A stretch of 51,474 nt of DNA from an uncultured Oleiphilaceae bacterium (GCA_913060665.1 CAJXUY010000025.1:1-51474); one strand, 5' to 3'; positions 27,394 through 36,759 are shown, counted from the stretch's first letter. Numbers and translations are program-made. Notes: generated by a model from the letters alone, not told the origin.

Positions 27394-28140
27394 TTACGCC
27401 TCTTTTACAAAGAGATAACCTTTGCTTCGGACAGTTTTAATTCGCTTAGGGTGAACAGGGTCATCACCTATCTTAGGTCGAATCCTCGATACGCGAACGT
27501 CGATCGAGCGATCTTGCCCATCATATTCAATACCCCTTAGCGCAGTGAATATTTCTTCGCGGCTCAGCACTGTACCAGCACTACTAGATAGCAGCCAAAG
27601 TAGGTCAAATTCAGCGCTGGTCAATTCAATACTTTCGTCATTCAACCACGCTTCGCGCATCGATCTGTCGACAACAAGGTTGTTGAACACCAGCCTTACT
27701 GGTTCTTCGCCATTGGATGAACCCGCCTCATCAGAACCATCTCCTGAAGCCTGATCAGTTATACGCCTCAGTAGTGCACGAATTCTCGCAAGCAATACTC
27801 GAGGCCTAACAGGCTTAGACATATAGTCATCAGCACCCATCTCCAACCCAAGAACCTGATCCAGGTCATCGGTACGCGCCGTCAGCATAAGGATTGGGCC
27901 ATTATAATAGGGTCGAACCTTACGACAAATTGAAAGACCATCTTCTCCTGGCAACATCAAATCCAATACGACTAAATCAGGCTTTTCGTTCTTGATTCGA
28001 TCGACTGCAAGAGAACCGTTACCCTCAACTGAGACCACTAGGCCGTTGCTTTCGAGATACTCTTTTGTAAGGTCTGCTAAACGCTCATCATCTTCTACGA
28101 TGAGGATACGCCATGATTCATTCTGCTCTATGACATCCAT
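27394..28140 (-). CDS. Response regulator, OmpR family (RstA-like)
   Basis: A receiver domain with acidic pocket VEDDE, phospho-acceptor D60 in LVVLDLMLPG and the conserved Lys in MSKPVRP is followed by an OmpR/PhoB winged helix (ELTSAEFDLLWLLSSSAGTVLSREEIF, cited by its ends ELTSAEF and SREEIF, then DVRVSRIRPKIGDD). The 248-residue length is standard. An acidic, Ser/Gly-rich linker (SGDGSDEAGSSNGEE) between the domains is longer than usual. It is paired with the kinase downstream. Confidence 0.92.
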   Translation of the reverse strand: MDVIEQNESWRILIVEDDERLADLTKEYLESNGLVVSVEGNGSLAVDRIKNEKPDLVVLDLMLPGEDGLSICRKVRPYYNGPILMLTARTDDLDQVLGLEMGADDYMSKPVRPRVLLARIRALLRRITDQASGDGSDEAGSSNGEEPVRLVFNNLVVDRSMREAWLNDESIELTSAEFDLLWLLSSSAGTVLSREEIFTALRGIEYDGQDRSIDVRVSRIRPKIGDDPVHPKRIKTVRSKGYLFVKEA

Positions 28141-28402
28141 TCTCTTTTTTCTTATTTCATCAAGTCAATAATAATAGCTAAACCATCTAACTATCTGAAT
28201 AGCGCTCTAATCATCCCTAAAATCTGATTCAATACCCAACCTAATCAACTACCTCAGAAGGTAAAATGGTAATACAGGTTACGAAAAAGAATACGTTTTT
28301 TCCTTATATTAGTAGTAATTATACATGCTGTTTGAAAATTTACATGAAAATATCACAAGAAACAATTTTCTACATTTTTCTATCACAAAAAAATGCCAAT
28401 CT

Positions 28403-28870
28403 CTATGTTTTTAAAACCGGGTACCCTAAGCGCACCTCCTCTTCAGTTGCGTCACGAACGGCTAGTAATTCAATATCAAAATACAATGTAAAACCCGCCA
28501 AAGGGTGATTGGCATCTACGGTCACTGAATCACCGCTTACGTTAACAACTTTGATCACCTGCGTTTGCTCACCGGTATTGGTTTGAAACTTCATTCCAGG
28601 AACCACATCCTCAACACCATCAAATAGTGACTTAGATACCTCCTGAAGATGAGCAGGATTATGCACTCCATAGGCTAGCTCAGGGGGAACAGTAACATCT
28701 AACACATCTCCAGGCGACCGCCCTTCAAGGGCCTTCTCAATTCCCTTTACGACTTGCCCAGTACCTTCCAGAAACGTCAATGGCTCACCTCCTGAGGATG
28801 TATCCACTACCGCGCCTTCAGCATTTCTTAGGTTATAATTGATTGAGTACACTTTTGGTAAATCTGGCAT
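28403..28870 (-). CDS. FKBP-type peptidyl-prolyl isomerase, SlyD-like
   Basis: This is a cytoplasmic prolyl isomerase of 155 residues with no signal peptide. The FKBP half-domain contains PLTFLEGTGQVVKGIEKALEG and TVPPELAYGVHN. An inserted flap domain follows (about residues 75-125, with VPGMKFQTNTGEQTQV), and the FKBP fold closes with NHPLAGFTLYFDIEL, the usual SlyD/FkpB-type layout. The histidine-rich metal-binding tail of SlyD is missing. GGAG lies five bases before the start. It appears to be monocistronic. Confidence 0.9.
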   Translation of the reverse strand: MPDLPKVYSINYNLRNAEGAVVDTSSGGEPLTFLEGTGQVVKGIEKALEGRSPGDVLDVTVPPELAYGVHNPAHLQEVSKSLFDGVEDVVPGMKFQTNTGEQTQVIKVVNVSGDSVTVDANHPLAGFTLYFDIELLAVRDATEEEVRLGYPVLKT

Positions 28871-28960
28871 TTTGTCTCCGTAATGAGGTGTTAATACAGT
28901 ACAATGACCGCTAGTTTATCCTAAGACAATCATTAACCCCCAATTTATTATTAGCACCAT

Positions 28961-28988
28961 AAAAAAGCCGCTACTCAATAAGAGCAAC
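28961..28988 (-). terminator. Probable terminator after the acetyl-CoA hydrolase gene
   Basis: On the minus strand GUUGCUC / GAGUAGC can pair over seven bases with two G-U pairs and a 5-base loop, followed by GGC and six Ts. It lies about 50 bases past the gene's stop. Confidence 0.5.
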
Positions 28989-29040
28989 TGCCTTCGACCA
29001 GAAACATTAACCTCAGATTAGTCACTGCAGTCAAACTGCA

Positions 29041-31221
29041 TTATTTGACTTGCTGTGCAATCAACTCTGAAACCAATAGTTTTTGTTCTAGCTTTTCTTT
29101 AAAGTTATCTGGAGTTTTCATATCCATTCGATCCATTAACGGAGAAAACTCTTCTGGCACATACTTAACCTTTAGCGCCCCCCAAACGCATTTCAGCAAT
29201 CCACCACGAGTCGCAGTTTTTGCTTTAAGCCCTTTCAGAGCCTTACCGATTTTCAATTCTTCATCGGTGAAATCGCAGCCAAATGGGAAGGGATCAAAGA
29301 ACCCTTTCGCCTTATATTTGTTAAACGTATTTAATAATTTTTCAGGCGTGTTATGCCGATAGATATCTGGCAATTGATAGTCTTTTGCAACTTTTCCTGC
29401 GGCCTTAGCCTGACTCAAAAGCTCATCTTGGAAGCGCGAATCCGAAACCTTAATCAATTCAATATAGACTTCTTGATCATTTTTACTTAATAAATCAGCC
29501 ACTCCGTATTCGGTCACAACAATATCACGCAGGTGACGCGGAATCGTACAGTGACCATAGCTCATCATAATGTTGGACTTAGGTCCATCAGGTGTTGTGC
29601 GATAACTCTTCAGTTTAAGGATCGACCGTGCGTCATCGATCTCATGCGCCATCGCTACAAAGTTATACTGACCACCCACACCACTGACGACCTTACCGTT
29701 ATCCAACCCATCAGAGACTGCAGCCCCTCCTAAGGAGTACATCATCGTTGAATTGATAAAACGAGCATCCTGACGCTGTGATACTTTTAACTTCTGGTTG
29801 CCAAACTCATGATCAAATAAGTGGTTAATAAATCTCACACTGGTCATACAGAATTTTTCATTCTCTGCGGGTGTCAACTCCCGAAGGTCCTGATAAAAAC
29901 TATTAGGCCCAATGAAAAACCCACCATGCATCACAATGCCACCATTCAATTTGTCACCTAAGCAGTGCTCAGTTATTAGCGTCCGGTTTGCTTCGTCTTT
30001 CAGCTTAGGCTCTATGGTCTGCTCTCCAACTAGCAAACTCCCACCCTTAAATTCGACAGACGCTTGAAATATACCGTACCGCTTAAGAAACTCGACATCT
30101 TTTGCCCTGAGTGTCGTCGGCAAAACACCCTTCTCAATCAATGCATCAAGCGTAGCTAGCGATATATTTTGAGTGATCTTTTCTTCATTAAGCAGCGTCT
30201 GTAGGTCAACATTATCAAACACTTCTCGCTTTAATATACCGGCTTTATACAAATGCATAAAACCGTCTACCATCATCTCACTACATCCATACAACCCTTT
30301 GGTAAAGGTGTCTCGACCACCAAGCTCGGATATAACGGGGAAGCGTTGATCTAGCTTTAACTCATCCATCAACTCGTTATACACGTCATTATTTTTGTGC
30401 CTAAGAATGGCGCTATACACCAATGCACTACCGAGAGAACCAATCCCTACCTGCAATGTACCATTGTCTCTTAGCAGCGTGCTGGCATTGAACCCAATCA
30501 TGTGATCGACTGGCATAATCGCCATATTAGGGGCACCAAACAGCGGATATTCGTATTTTGGATTTTCTAGGATCAGGTCAAACTCATCTTCTCCAACTTC
30601 CGCATGATTAACCATAAACGGCAAATTATTATTAACTTCTGCAATAACCGCTACGTTTCTTCCCTGTTTCTCTTGCTCTCTTAGTATTGGTACCAAATCA
30701 AGCGAGGTATCAGGATTACTACTCAAACTATAGCGGGGCTCACCGTTAATTTCTTTTTTGGCAACAATCTGGGAGACCGCATTCACGCCGAGTGCTACCA
30801 ACTCTCGAACAGCATGAGTATAGTTAGTACAAATATAATTTTGCTGCTGCTTATCATCCTTCAAAAAACTGCCCGCTTTAAAGAAGAACTCTGTCACCTC
30901 TACATTAGGCGGCAACGCGTTCTTTCTTAGATCTACCATATATTCAAGGTCCGGTATATCACCAAAAAGACGCTCTACAAAAGGCCCCATAAACTTGGTT
31001 TCAAGGCCTGCGCCCGCTGCAGGTTTTTCCAGCGACAAAGCAGTCGCAATAACAAGCTTTATGCTAGTATCTGCTTTAGCTCGCTTATAGAGCGCGTTAA
31101 TAAGATGCACTGGCTTACCAAGCCCCAACGGCATACCAAACTTTATATCCTTACCTAGCTTATCAATAATTGCGTCAACGCACTTTTCCACATCATTGTG
31201 AATTACAGGTGCCGTAGCCAT
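29041..31221 (-). CDS. Long acetyl-CoA hydrolase/transferase family protein
   Basis: The 726-residue product belongs to the acetyl-CoA hydrolase/transferase (CoA transferase class I fold) family, which hydrolyses acetyl-CoA or swaps CoA between carboxylic acids. Recognisable parts are GMPLGLGKPVHLINALY near the start, DNGTLQVGIGSLGSALVYS around 260 (family glycine-rich segment) and the late VSGVGGQYNFVAMAHEI with VTEYGVADL, typical of the C-terminal domain. It is longer than the ~500-residue succinyl-CoA:acetate type and fits the ~700-residue form found in marine gammaproteobacteria. The acceptor is not known. It seems to be a single-gene unit. Confidence 0.88.
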   Translation of the reverse strand: MATAPVIHNDVEKCVDAIIDKLGKDIKFGMPLGLGKPVHLINALYKRAKADTSIKLVIATALSLEKPAAGAGLETKFMGPFVERLFGDIPDLEYMVDLRKNALPPNVEVTEFFFKAGSFLKDDKQQQNYICTNYTHAVRELVALGVNAVSQIVAKKEINGEPRYSLSSNPDTSLDLVPILREQEKQGRNVAVIAEVNNNLPFMVNHAEVGEDEFDLILENPKYEYPLFGAPNMAIMPVDHMIGFNASTLLRDNGTLQVGIGSLGSALVYSAILRHKNNDVYNELMDELKLDQRFPVISELGGRDTFTKGLYGCSEMMVDGFMHLYKAGILKREVFDNVDLQTLLNEEKITQNISLATLDALIEKGVLPTTLRAKDVEFLKRYGIFQASVEFKGGSLLVGEQTIEPKLKDEANRTLITEHCLGDKLNGGIVMHGGFFIGPNSFYQDLRELTPAENEKFCMTSVRFINHLFDHEFGNQKLKVSQRQDARFINSTMMYSLGGAAVSDGLDNGKVVSGVGGQYNFVAMAHEIDDARSILKLKSYRTTPDGPKSNIMMSYGHCTIPRHLRDIVVTEYGVADLLSKNDQEVYIELIKVSDSRFQDELLSQAKAAGKVAKDYQLPDIYRHNTPEKLLNTFNKYKAKGFFDPFPFGCDFTDEELKIGKALKGLKAKTATRGGLLKCVWGALKVKYVPEEFSPLMDRMDMKTPDNFKEKLEQKLLVSELIAQQVK

Positions 31222-31488
31222 CGTATACCCCTTGCTAATTTTATTGTTGTACTTTCAATATAACCCATGAAGACTGAATAAATCATATACTATTTAAGCG
31301 AGTATGACTGATCACCCAACGCAAATGATTGACAGCAATCAACGCAGACGAAAGGAGTGAAGCCATTAATAAATGGCCGCTAAGATAGAGTTATAAATAG
31401 AGATTAAACAGAAAAAACACGCGTAAACTAACAGCAGATGACTTAATTGCCCGTTAAATACAGACAGCTTATTAAGTTTGAGAGGGGG

Positions 31489-31866
31489 TTAGAATTTGAT
31501 TTTCATGGAAACAGAAAGCTCATCACTTCCAACATCCAACCCATAATTAGCCTGAGCCAAGCTTTCTTGAAAACTGTATGGATACCGTAAACCCGTCGAC
31601 CGGCTATCTTCTGACTTTATTCGCTGCAATTCAATAGTATCGTTAAACCAGCGACTACCGAACATGCTCGCAATTCGTAGCAAACAGTCACTTTTACTCA
31701 ACCCTTTTTCAATCAGGACCTCTTCATCGCCGGTCAACGCGCTATAGCGCTCAAACTGGCTTAAGTCATCTGACTCGTTAAAAACACCATATTCCGAAGC
31801 CTCCGCATTTGCCACTACCGAAAACAAATTTACAGCTAAAAGAAGAGCAAATAATTTAACTATCAT
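31489..31866 (-). CDS. Small secreted protein of unknown function
   Basis: The 125-residue product has a clear signal peptide (MIVKLFALLLAVNLFSVVANA) with a likely cut after ANA. The mature part of about 104 residues has one cysteine and ends in SMKIKF, where the final aromatic residue after alternating hydrophobics recalls an outer-membrane beta strand; the rest is too short for a barrel. GAGG lies eight bases before the ATG, supporting a real gene. I do not recognise the family. It is flanked by spaces of about 200-270 bases and appears to be alone. Confidence 0.65.
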   Translation of the reverse strand: MIVKLFALLLAVNLFSVVANAEASEYGVFNESDDLSQFERYSALTGDEEVLIEKGLSKSDCLLRIASMFGSRWFNDTIELQRIKSEDSRSTGLRYPYSFQESLAQANYGLDVGSDELSVSMKIKF

Positions 31867-32065
31867 GACTATTACCTCACACTACATCTAACCAACGTTT
31901 TATCGTTATATTTTTATCTTTCCACTGGTTATAACTATAATATGAGCCAGCTTTAAATACTGTGATCAGCACCATTGAGGGACGGGATTCCGATCACATT
32001 TTGACACTTATGCGTCATTTTATTGTTACGTCATGTAAGTTTAATAACAGCTTCTGTTACCATCG

Positions 32066-33196
32066 CTAATCAGAACGCTCCGCGAGCCAATCCGCACTAA
32101 TAGCCCACGCGTTTTTGGGTGCTCTCCCTCCCCCAAAAACGCCTGCATGCCCTCCAGGTACAACACAGAACTCTTTATCTTCCGATGACACAATATCTAA
32201 TGCCATTCTGGCAGCGCTAACGCTAACTAACTTATCATTATCTCCCGCGAAGGCCAAAATTGAACATTCTATTTTTTTAAATTCAGCTTGCTCTTTACCA
32301 ATGGTCATTTTTCCTTTTGCCATCCGGTTATTAATCATCATATGAACAGCCATATCTTTAATGGTCTCGCCCGGATAATCAACCATTTCGTTAAACCACT
32401 GACTCATTGTTAAATGCTCTTTAAGGTACTCCCTATCCCACATATTCATCAGTAACTCGACGTAATTGACGACATTACCCACCGGGCTGGTTAACTTAAA
32501 GGCAATCGAGTTGACCCAGCCTGGGACGTGCAAATATTTGGCTGGCAAATCAAGCAGAGAAATATTCATCAACTGCGAGATAACCTGAGCGGGCCGATAG
32601 ATAACTGAGAGCACTTGTCCTGCCACGCCGCTAGAATGCATATCGACCGGACTGGCGACGGTAATCATATTTTTAATATGCTTATCACCCGAAACAGCGG
32701 CATACATTAGTGATAAAAGCCCCCCCATACAGTAAGAAAAAATAGAAACATCTTGCACACCACTCACCTTGCGAACCTGCTGTAAAATTGCAGGCATCCA
32801 CTCAATAACATAGGTCTCCAGTGATAAGTCGCTGTGATCCTCCGTTACATCCCCCCAGTCAATCAAGTAAACATCAAACCCTTTAGCCAAGAAATAGCGC
32901 ACTACACTTCGATACGGCATAAGGTCAAATATCATAGACGTAGCGGCTAAAGGAGGAACCAACACTAAAGGAACACGATGGCAATCCTGCCTAACATCCA
33001 CCACCTCATCACCCACATGAATATGATCATCTTCTAAAGGAAGGTAATGTCTTACCGACATAATTCTATCCCGATAAATTACATCATAAGGTGTTAAATT
33101 CGAGATTATAAAGTTATCACCAAACAGCTTTCTCTCGACGGTATTAACCACACTCAACAAAGCCTTTTTGGCAAGACTCACGGCTAAATTTTTCAT
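32066..33196 (-). CDS. PhaC-like alpha/beta hydrolase (class III-type PHA synthase homologue)
   Basis: The 376-residue protein matches PHA synthases: VPLVLVPPLAATSMIFDL, then VYLIDWGDVTEDHSDLSLE, then the lipase-like box SYCMGG with C156 as nucleophile. It ends with D321 in AGDNDKLV and H350 in VPGGHAGVFGG, so the Cys-Asp-His triad is complete. The length is near that of class III PhaC (~355), which needs PhaE, but no phaE, phasin or phaAB gene lies nearby. The box begins with Ser where PhaC usually has Gly. It may polymerise hydroxyacyl-CoA or be a related acyltransferase. A short hairpin (TAACAG / CTGTTA, 32045-32059) follows the stop. Confidence 0.85.
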   Translation of the reverse strand: MKNLAVSLAKKALLSVVNTVERKLFGDNFIISNLTPYDVIYRDRIMSVRHYLPLEDDHIHVGDEVVDVRQDCHRVPLVLVPPLAATSMIFDLMPYRSVVRYFLAKGFDVYLIDWGDVTEDHSDLSLETYVIEWMPAILQQVRKVSGVQDVSIFSYCMGGLLSLMYAAVSGDKHIKNMITVASPVDMHSSGVAGQVLSVIYRPAQVISQLMNISLLDLPAKYLHVPGWVNSIAFKLTSPVGNVVNYVELLMNMWDREYLKEHLTMSQWFNEMVDYPGETIKDMAVHMMINNRMAKGKMTIGKEQAEFKKIECSILAFAGDNDKLVSVSAARMALDIVSSEDKEFCVVPGGHAGVFGGGRAPKNAWAISADWLAERSD

Positions 33197-33443
33197 GTAT
33201 CCTCTCTAGACTATTCGGTTAACCACAACACAATACTAGGCCCAAAACAATCGCCATTATAAGGTGGCCAACGATCACTTGGTAAACTGTTACCCGCTAG
33301 GCGTCAATATTGTTTATCCATATATCACCTTACCAATAAGTAATATTACGCATTCATCTAGTCGATCAGAGGCGCTACTATAACTTTCCACTTAGATATA
33401 AGCTTTAAAGCTGAGCGAGTATCAATCACAAATAGAGGGCGCT

Positions 33444-33653
33444 ATGCAAAACAATCACCAACTCATAAACACGCTATTCACATCAATAGGGATTGCCTCT
33501 AGTCTTCTTATTGCGATGTTAAGTATCGAGTTTCTGATAGTTGGTAATTTCGAGCATGTTCTTGCATATACACTTATATCGTTACTAGTAGGCGGCATAT
33601 ATTTAGTATCATCCACTATAAGACGAAAAGCACAAGACAGACACAAAATATAG
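33444..33653 (+). CDS. Small two-helix membrane protein
   Basis: The 69-residue product has two hydrophobic segments (about residues 12-32 and 37-57) and a basic C-terminal tail RRKAQDRHKI, as expected for a small inner-membrane hairpin with the tail in the cytoplasm. GAGGG sits five bases before the ATG, a good ribosome-binding site, which makes it a likely real gene. I do not recognise a family. It lies alone, 153 bases before a diguanylate cyclase gene on the same strand. Confidence 0.6.
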   Translation: MQNNHQLINTLFTSIGIASSLLIAMLSIEFLIVGNFEHVLAYTLISLLVGGIYLVSSTIRRKAQDRHKI

Positions 33654-33806
33654 ACTTCTTTTATTATCTTCGCTACAAAACACCCCATGCAACCCCGCCA
33701 CCTCCTTAAGAAACAGAATACTCAAAATTTAGAAGATTGCTTTTTGGCAACTTACCTTCGAGCTCAATAACCGTTATGATTGGCAAACTTTTTGCCAAGT
33801 TAGATA

Positions 33807-35045
33807 ATGACTGTGACCGCTCTTAAATACCTTTGGAAACTCGTACCTTTTTCTATTGTTGCCTGTGCCTATCTGCTACTCCAATTCAGCTGGAGCGGGC
33901 ACTGGGTTGACTCGATACATCCGTCTCTTCCTTACTTATTGAGTGCCTTACTGCTATTGGTGTCATTGATCTTTAATAGAAGCAGACTCGCACTCGGGGC
34001 AATCAATGCATGCTTAGCCTATGCGTTCATTCAAAACGGAATGCAAAAACCCTTCACCGAAGCCTCAACACAACTACTTTTCATAGGCACTGCGATTCTA
34101 TTTTCCTGGCACCTTTGCTTAACCGGTTTTTATCGAGAGAGAGGCAGCATATCAAGCTGGGGAGTCAGCCGTTTACTGTTGATCATCGGCAGCTACTTGA
34201 CTCTTTGGTTTTTGGTTCGCGACGGCTACCTTGATGCACTGCACCCTGTTATTGAATCTTATATTAGCACTCACAAACACGATCGCGCCTGGTTAGGGTT
34301 AGCACTGCTACTCTCACAACTTGGAAGTGGGGTACTTCTTCTAGTGCTAACATTATGGAAGAGAACGTCTACTGAGACAGCACTATTAGCAGCATGGCTG
34401 ACAGGCAACGCCATTTTCTATGATTTTGCAGTAAACGGTATATCAACCACATTGTTTACAGCTCTTCTGTTAGCGCTATTTATCTCATTAATACAAAGTG
34501 CATACGACCTAGCGTTTGTAGACGCCTTAACCCTATTACCGGGACGAAGGGCCCTCGATGAGAAAATGGGAACACTCACCAAGCATTACTGTATTGCCAT
34601 GGTAGATGTCGATCATTTCAAAAAGTTTAATGATTCTTACGGTCATGATACAGGCGATCAAGTACTAAGACTGGTTGCTAGCAAAATACGAAAAGTGGGC
34701 TGCGGAGGGCTAGCCTATCGATATGGAGGAGAAGAGTTTGCGATACTCTTCCCCAAAAGGAGCGCCGAGCTCGTCGAGCCAGCGCTTAACAAATTAAGAG
34801 AAGCTATATCTAGCTATCAAATGATGCTTAGAAACAAAGAGAGAACCCCAAGCAAAAAACTAGGTGAAAAGCTTCGCGGCGTGGTAGCTCCTCGCCAGAA
34901 AAATGTAAACATTACAGTAAGCATTGGGATTGCACAAAAGCAACCATCTCACCACTCAGCTGAAGAGGTGATAAAAGACGCTGACGAAGCGCTTTACAGA
35001 GCAAAAAATACAGGGCGAAACAGGGTTGTTACTAAGGCAAGCTAG
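33807..35045 (+). CDS. Membrane diguanylate cyclase (GGDEF)
   Basis: This enzyme makes cyclic di-GMP from two GTP. About 230 N-terminal residues form six to eight hydrophobic segments, followed by a GGDEF domain beginning DALTLLPGRRALDE. The active-site motif is GGEEF (307-311), with metal-binding MVDVDHFKKFND upstream. The inhibitory I-site RxxD expected just before is absent: positions 298-301 read GCGG. A basic insertion (about residues 340-365, RNKERTPSKKLGEKLRG) interrupts the domain before ITVSIGIAQ, as in some pseudomonad homologues. The domain looks catalytically complete, without product inhibition at the I-site. An EAL phosphodiesterase is encoded 1.7 kb away. Confidence 0.9.
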   Translation: MTVTALKYLWKLVPFSIVACAYLLLQFSWSGHWVDSIHPSLPYLLSALLLLVSLIFNRSRLALGAINACLAYAFIQNGMQKPFTEASTQLLFIGTAILFSWHLCLTGFYRERGSISSWGVSRLLLIIGSYLTLWFLVRDGYLDALHPVIESYISTHKHDRAWLGLALLLSQLGSGVLLLVLTLWKRTSTETALLAAWLTGNAIFYDFAVNGISTTLFTALLLALFISLIQSAYDLAFVDALTLLPGRRALDEKMGTLTKHYCIAMVDVDHFKKFNDSYGHDTGDQVLRLVASKIRKVGCGGLAYRYGGEEFAILFPKRSAELVEPALNKLREAISSYQMMLRNKERTPSKKLGEKLRGVVAPRQKNVNITVSIGIAQKQPSHHSAEEVIKDADEALYRAKNTGRNRVVTKAS

Positions 35046-35083
35046 TGTTCTGCTTTATTTATGGACCTACACACGGGTAAAAC

Positions 35084-35114
35084 AGGCACCCTGAAAGGCT
35101 ATCTAAGGGTGCCT
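35084..35114. terminator. Hairpin between the convergent GGDEF and yceI genes
   Basis: AGGCACCCT and AGGGTGCCT form a perfect 9-bp stem with a 13-base loop. On the minus strand it is followed by GTTTTA, so it most likely ends the yceI transcript; it could also stop the GGDEF transcript. Confidence 0.55.
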
Positions 35115-35119
35115 ATCAA

Positions 35120-35698
35120 CTACTTCTTAATACCTTCGACTGAAAGAAATATTTCTATTTCCTCTGAAGCAGGCCCTAAATTCTTAGGAATACCAAAGTC
35201 TTTTAGCTTAAACGAAGTCTTTCCAGAAAACCCACTACGGTAACCACCCCAGGGGTCATCACCTTGCCCTATATGAATCGCATCAATAACGATCGATTTA
35301 GTGACCCCTCTGAGAGTAAAATCGCCGTGAACAGCTGCCTTACCATCACCTTTATCTTCAATTCTCGTGCTAACAAATGTTGCTTTAGGGAATTTACCAA
35401 CTTCTAGAAAATCTTTGCTTCTTAAATGCTTGTCTCGCTCAGCATGATTCGAGTCGACACTCGTAGTATCGATTGATACAGAGATTTTAGAGGCCGAAGG
35501 GTTCGCCTCATCAAAACTAAACCCGCCTTCAAACGTATTGAAACGGCCATATAACCAACTATACCCAAGGTGACTAATTTTAAACTGAATAAAAGCATGC
35601 GCGCCCTTAGTATCAATCACATAATCAGCTGCGTTTGCAGCACCTGCAGACAACAATGCTGCAGATACAACACCGGTAACCCATTTTTTAAGCTTCAT
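35120..35698 (-). CDS. YceI-family periplasmic protein
   Basis: YceI proteins are lipocalin-like, bind polyisoprenoid lipids and are exported. The 192-residue product has a signal peptide ending AANA, then the family strands HAFIQFKISHLGYSWLYGRF and SIDTTSVDSNHAERDKHLRS, and ends with the expected LGPASEEIEIFLSVEG. GGAGAAAG lies directly before the ATG. A cytochrome b561 gene lies 56 bases upstream on the same strand, the same pairing as the E. coli yceJ-yceI genes, so an electron-transfer or lipophilic-quinone role is plausible but not proven. Confidence 0.92.
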   Translation of the reverse strand: MKLKKWVTGVVSAALLSAGAANAADYVIDTKGAHAFIQFKISHLGYSWLYGRFNTFEGGFSFDEANPSASKISVSIDTTSVDSNHAERDKHLRSKDFLEVGKFPKATFVSTRIEDKGDGKAAVHGDFTLRGVTKSIVIDAIHIGQGDDPWGGYRSGFSGKTSFKLKDFGIPKNLGPASEEIEIFLSVEGIKK

Positions 35699-35754
35699 AC
35701 TTTCTCCTTTGATTTAATAGAGACCCTTACTGCAATCAAGGGCGGTAATGTTTA

Positions 35755-36339
35755 CTATTTATCGTTTGATTTACTCATACCCAGCATTCTCAAAATCGTA
35801 TGATCCTTATCCAAAAAATGGTGTTTTAATGCTCCCACCGCATGAATAGCCACCATAGAGATCAGTACATACGCCAGTATTTCATGAATTTCACCTGCAA
35901 TATCCTCTTGATTATCAATCCCACTGATAACAGACGGCACATCAAACCAACCAAAAACAGACACCGCACGCCCATCGGCAGTCGAGATAAGATAACCACT
36001 AATCATTAACACTAATAATAAAACGTACAACGCAATATGCACCCAATAGGCCAGCTTTTTTTCCCACGCCTGATGAGTTTCCAGCCCATTAGGGGGTGGG
36101 CTAATAAAGCGCCAAAATAACCTAAAAATCACAACTAAGAATAGCAGAACACCGATACTCTTATGCACAAATGGCGCAGTTTTATACATTGAGTCATAAT
36201 AATCTAACTCAACCATATACAACCCCACCCCAAACAGTCCAAACACCACTATTGCTACAACCCAGTGCATAGCAATAGAAAGAGCACCCCATTCACTTCG
36301 ACTATTTTGTATGTTCATCAACATTTTTCTCGTAAGCAT
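35755..36339 (-). CDS. Cytochrome b561 family protein (YceJ-like)
   Basis: This is a four-helix membrane cytochrome that would pass electrons through two haem b groups. Expected haem-ligand histidines are visible in SIAMHWVVA, FVHKSIGV, EIHEILAYV and MVAIHAVGALKHHF. The 194-residue length is typical of the bacterial family. The exact start is unclear: ATGs at codons 1, 6 and 8 are in frame and only weak Shine-Dalgarno elements precede them. It is probably co-transcribed with yceI downstream. Confidence 0.9.
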   Translation of the reverse strand: MLTRKMLMNIQNSRSEWGALSIAMHWVVAIVVFGLFGVGLYMVELDYYDSMYKTAPFVHKSIGVLLFLVVIFRLFWRFISPPPNGLETHQAWEKKLAYWVHIALYVLLLVLMISGYLISTADGRAVSVFGWFDVPSVISGIDNQEDIAGEIHEILAYVLISMVAIHAVGALKHHFLDKDHTILRMLGMSKSNDK

Positions 36340-36580
36340 TGACCCTAGAATACAGCAGCTTTATAGATTAAATGCTTCATTTAATTGCTGCAAACAATCT
36401 ACAAATTAGATTATTTATACGGCGCTCCAGCAATAAGTACAAGCACCTACAGAAACCATTCGCACACTTCCGTAGAATGAGTCATATCATAATGAATGAG
36501 CTGTATTAAAACACGATTCATTGAAGCAATTTAAACTTCGACTTTACCAAAACCGTATTGTTGCTCCCTACTCGCACTTT

Positions 36581-36606
36581 AGCGGCATTTAATGCCGCTT
36601 TTTTTG
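36581..36606 (+). terminator. Orphan intrinsic terminator
   Basis: AGCGGCAT-TTA-ATGCCGCT followed by seven Ts is a near-ideal terminator read on the plus strand. The nearest gene upstream is on the opposite strand, so it must end an unannotated RNA or act in the leader of the EAL gene about 180 bases further on. Confidence 0.75.
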
Positions 36607-36730
36607 CCCCTTACCCCCTAACGAACTTAATCTATCTGCAAACGACCGAAATGTTTTACATATTGTAAACAAAACTAAGTGGATGTAGCGCACATATTTT
36701 GGCACCCTTTATACTTTGATTAATTAAATA

Positions 36731-36759
36731 GTTATTTGTAATAACCTTATAATATAAGG
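36731..36759 (+). repeat. Two overlapping palindromes at the EAL promoter/leader
   Basis: GTTATT-TGT-AATAAC (36731-36745) and CCTTAT-AAT-ATAAGG (36745-36759) share one base. The second contains a TATAAT (36748-36753) and runs into the AAGGGG that may serve as ribosome-binding site. They may be repressor sites at the promoter, or a hairpin covering the ribosome-binding site. Confidence 0.5.

Noticed and set aside
28266-28508. Plus-strand 80-codon frame before the FKBP gene
   Set aside because: Its second half is antisense to the FKBP coding region and the first half is low-complexity AT-rich sequence.
35061-35243. Plus-strand 60-codon frame after the GGDEF gene
   Set aside because: It is antisense to the end of yceI and crosses the terminator hairpin.
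36698-36716. Possible sigma-54 promoter (TTGGCAC...) before the EAL gene
   Set aside because: The -24 part TGGCAC is present, but the -12 GC at the required spacing is not; the bases there read ATAC.
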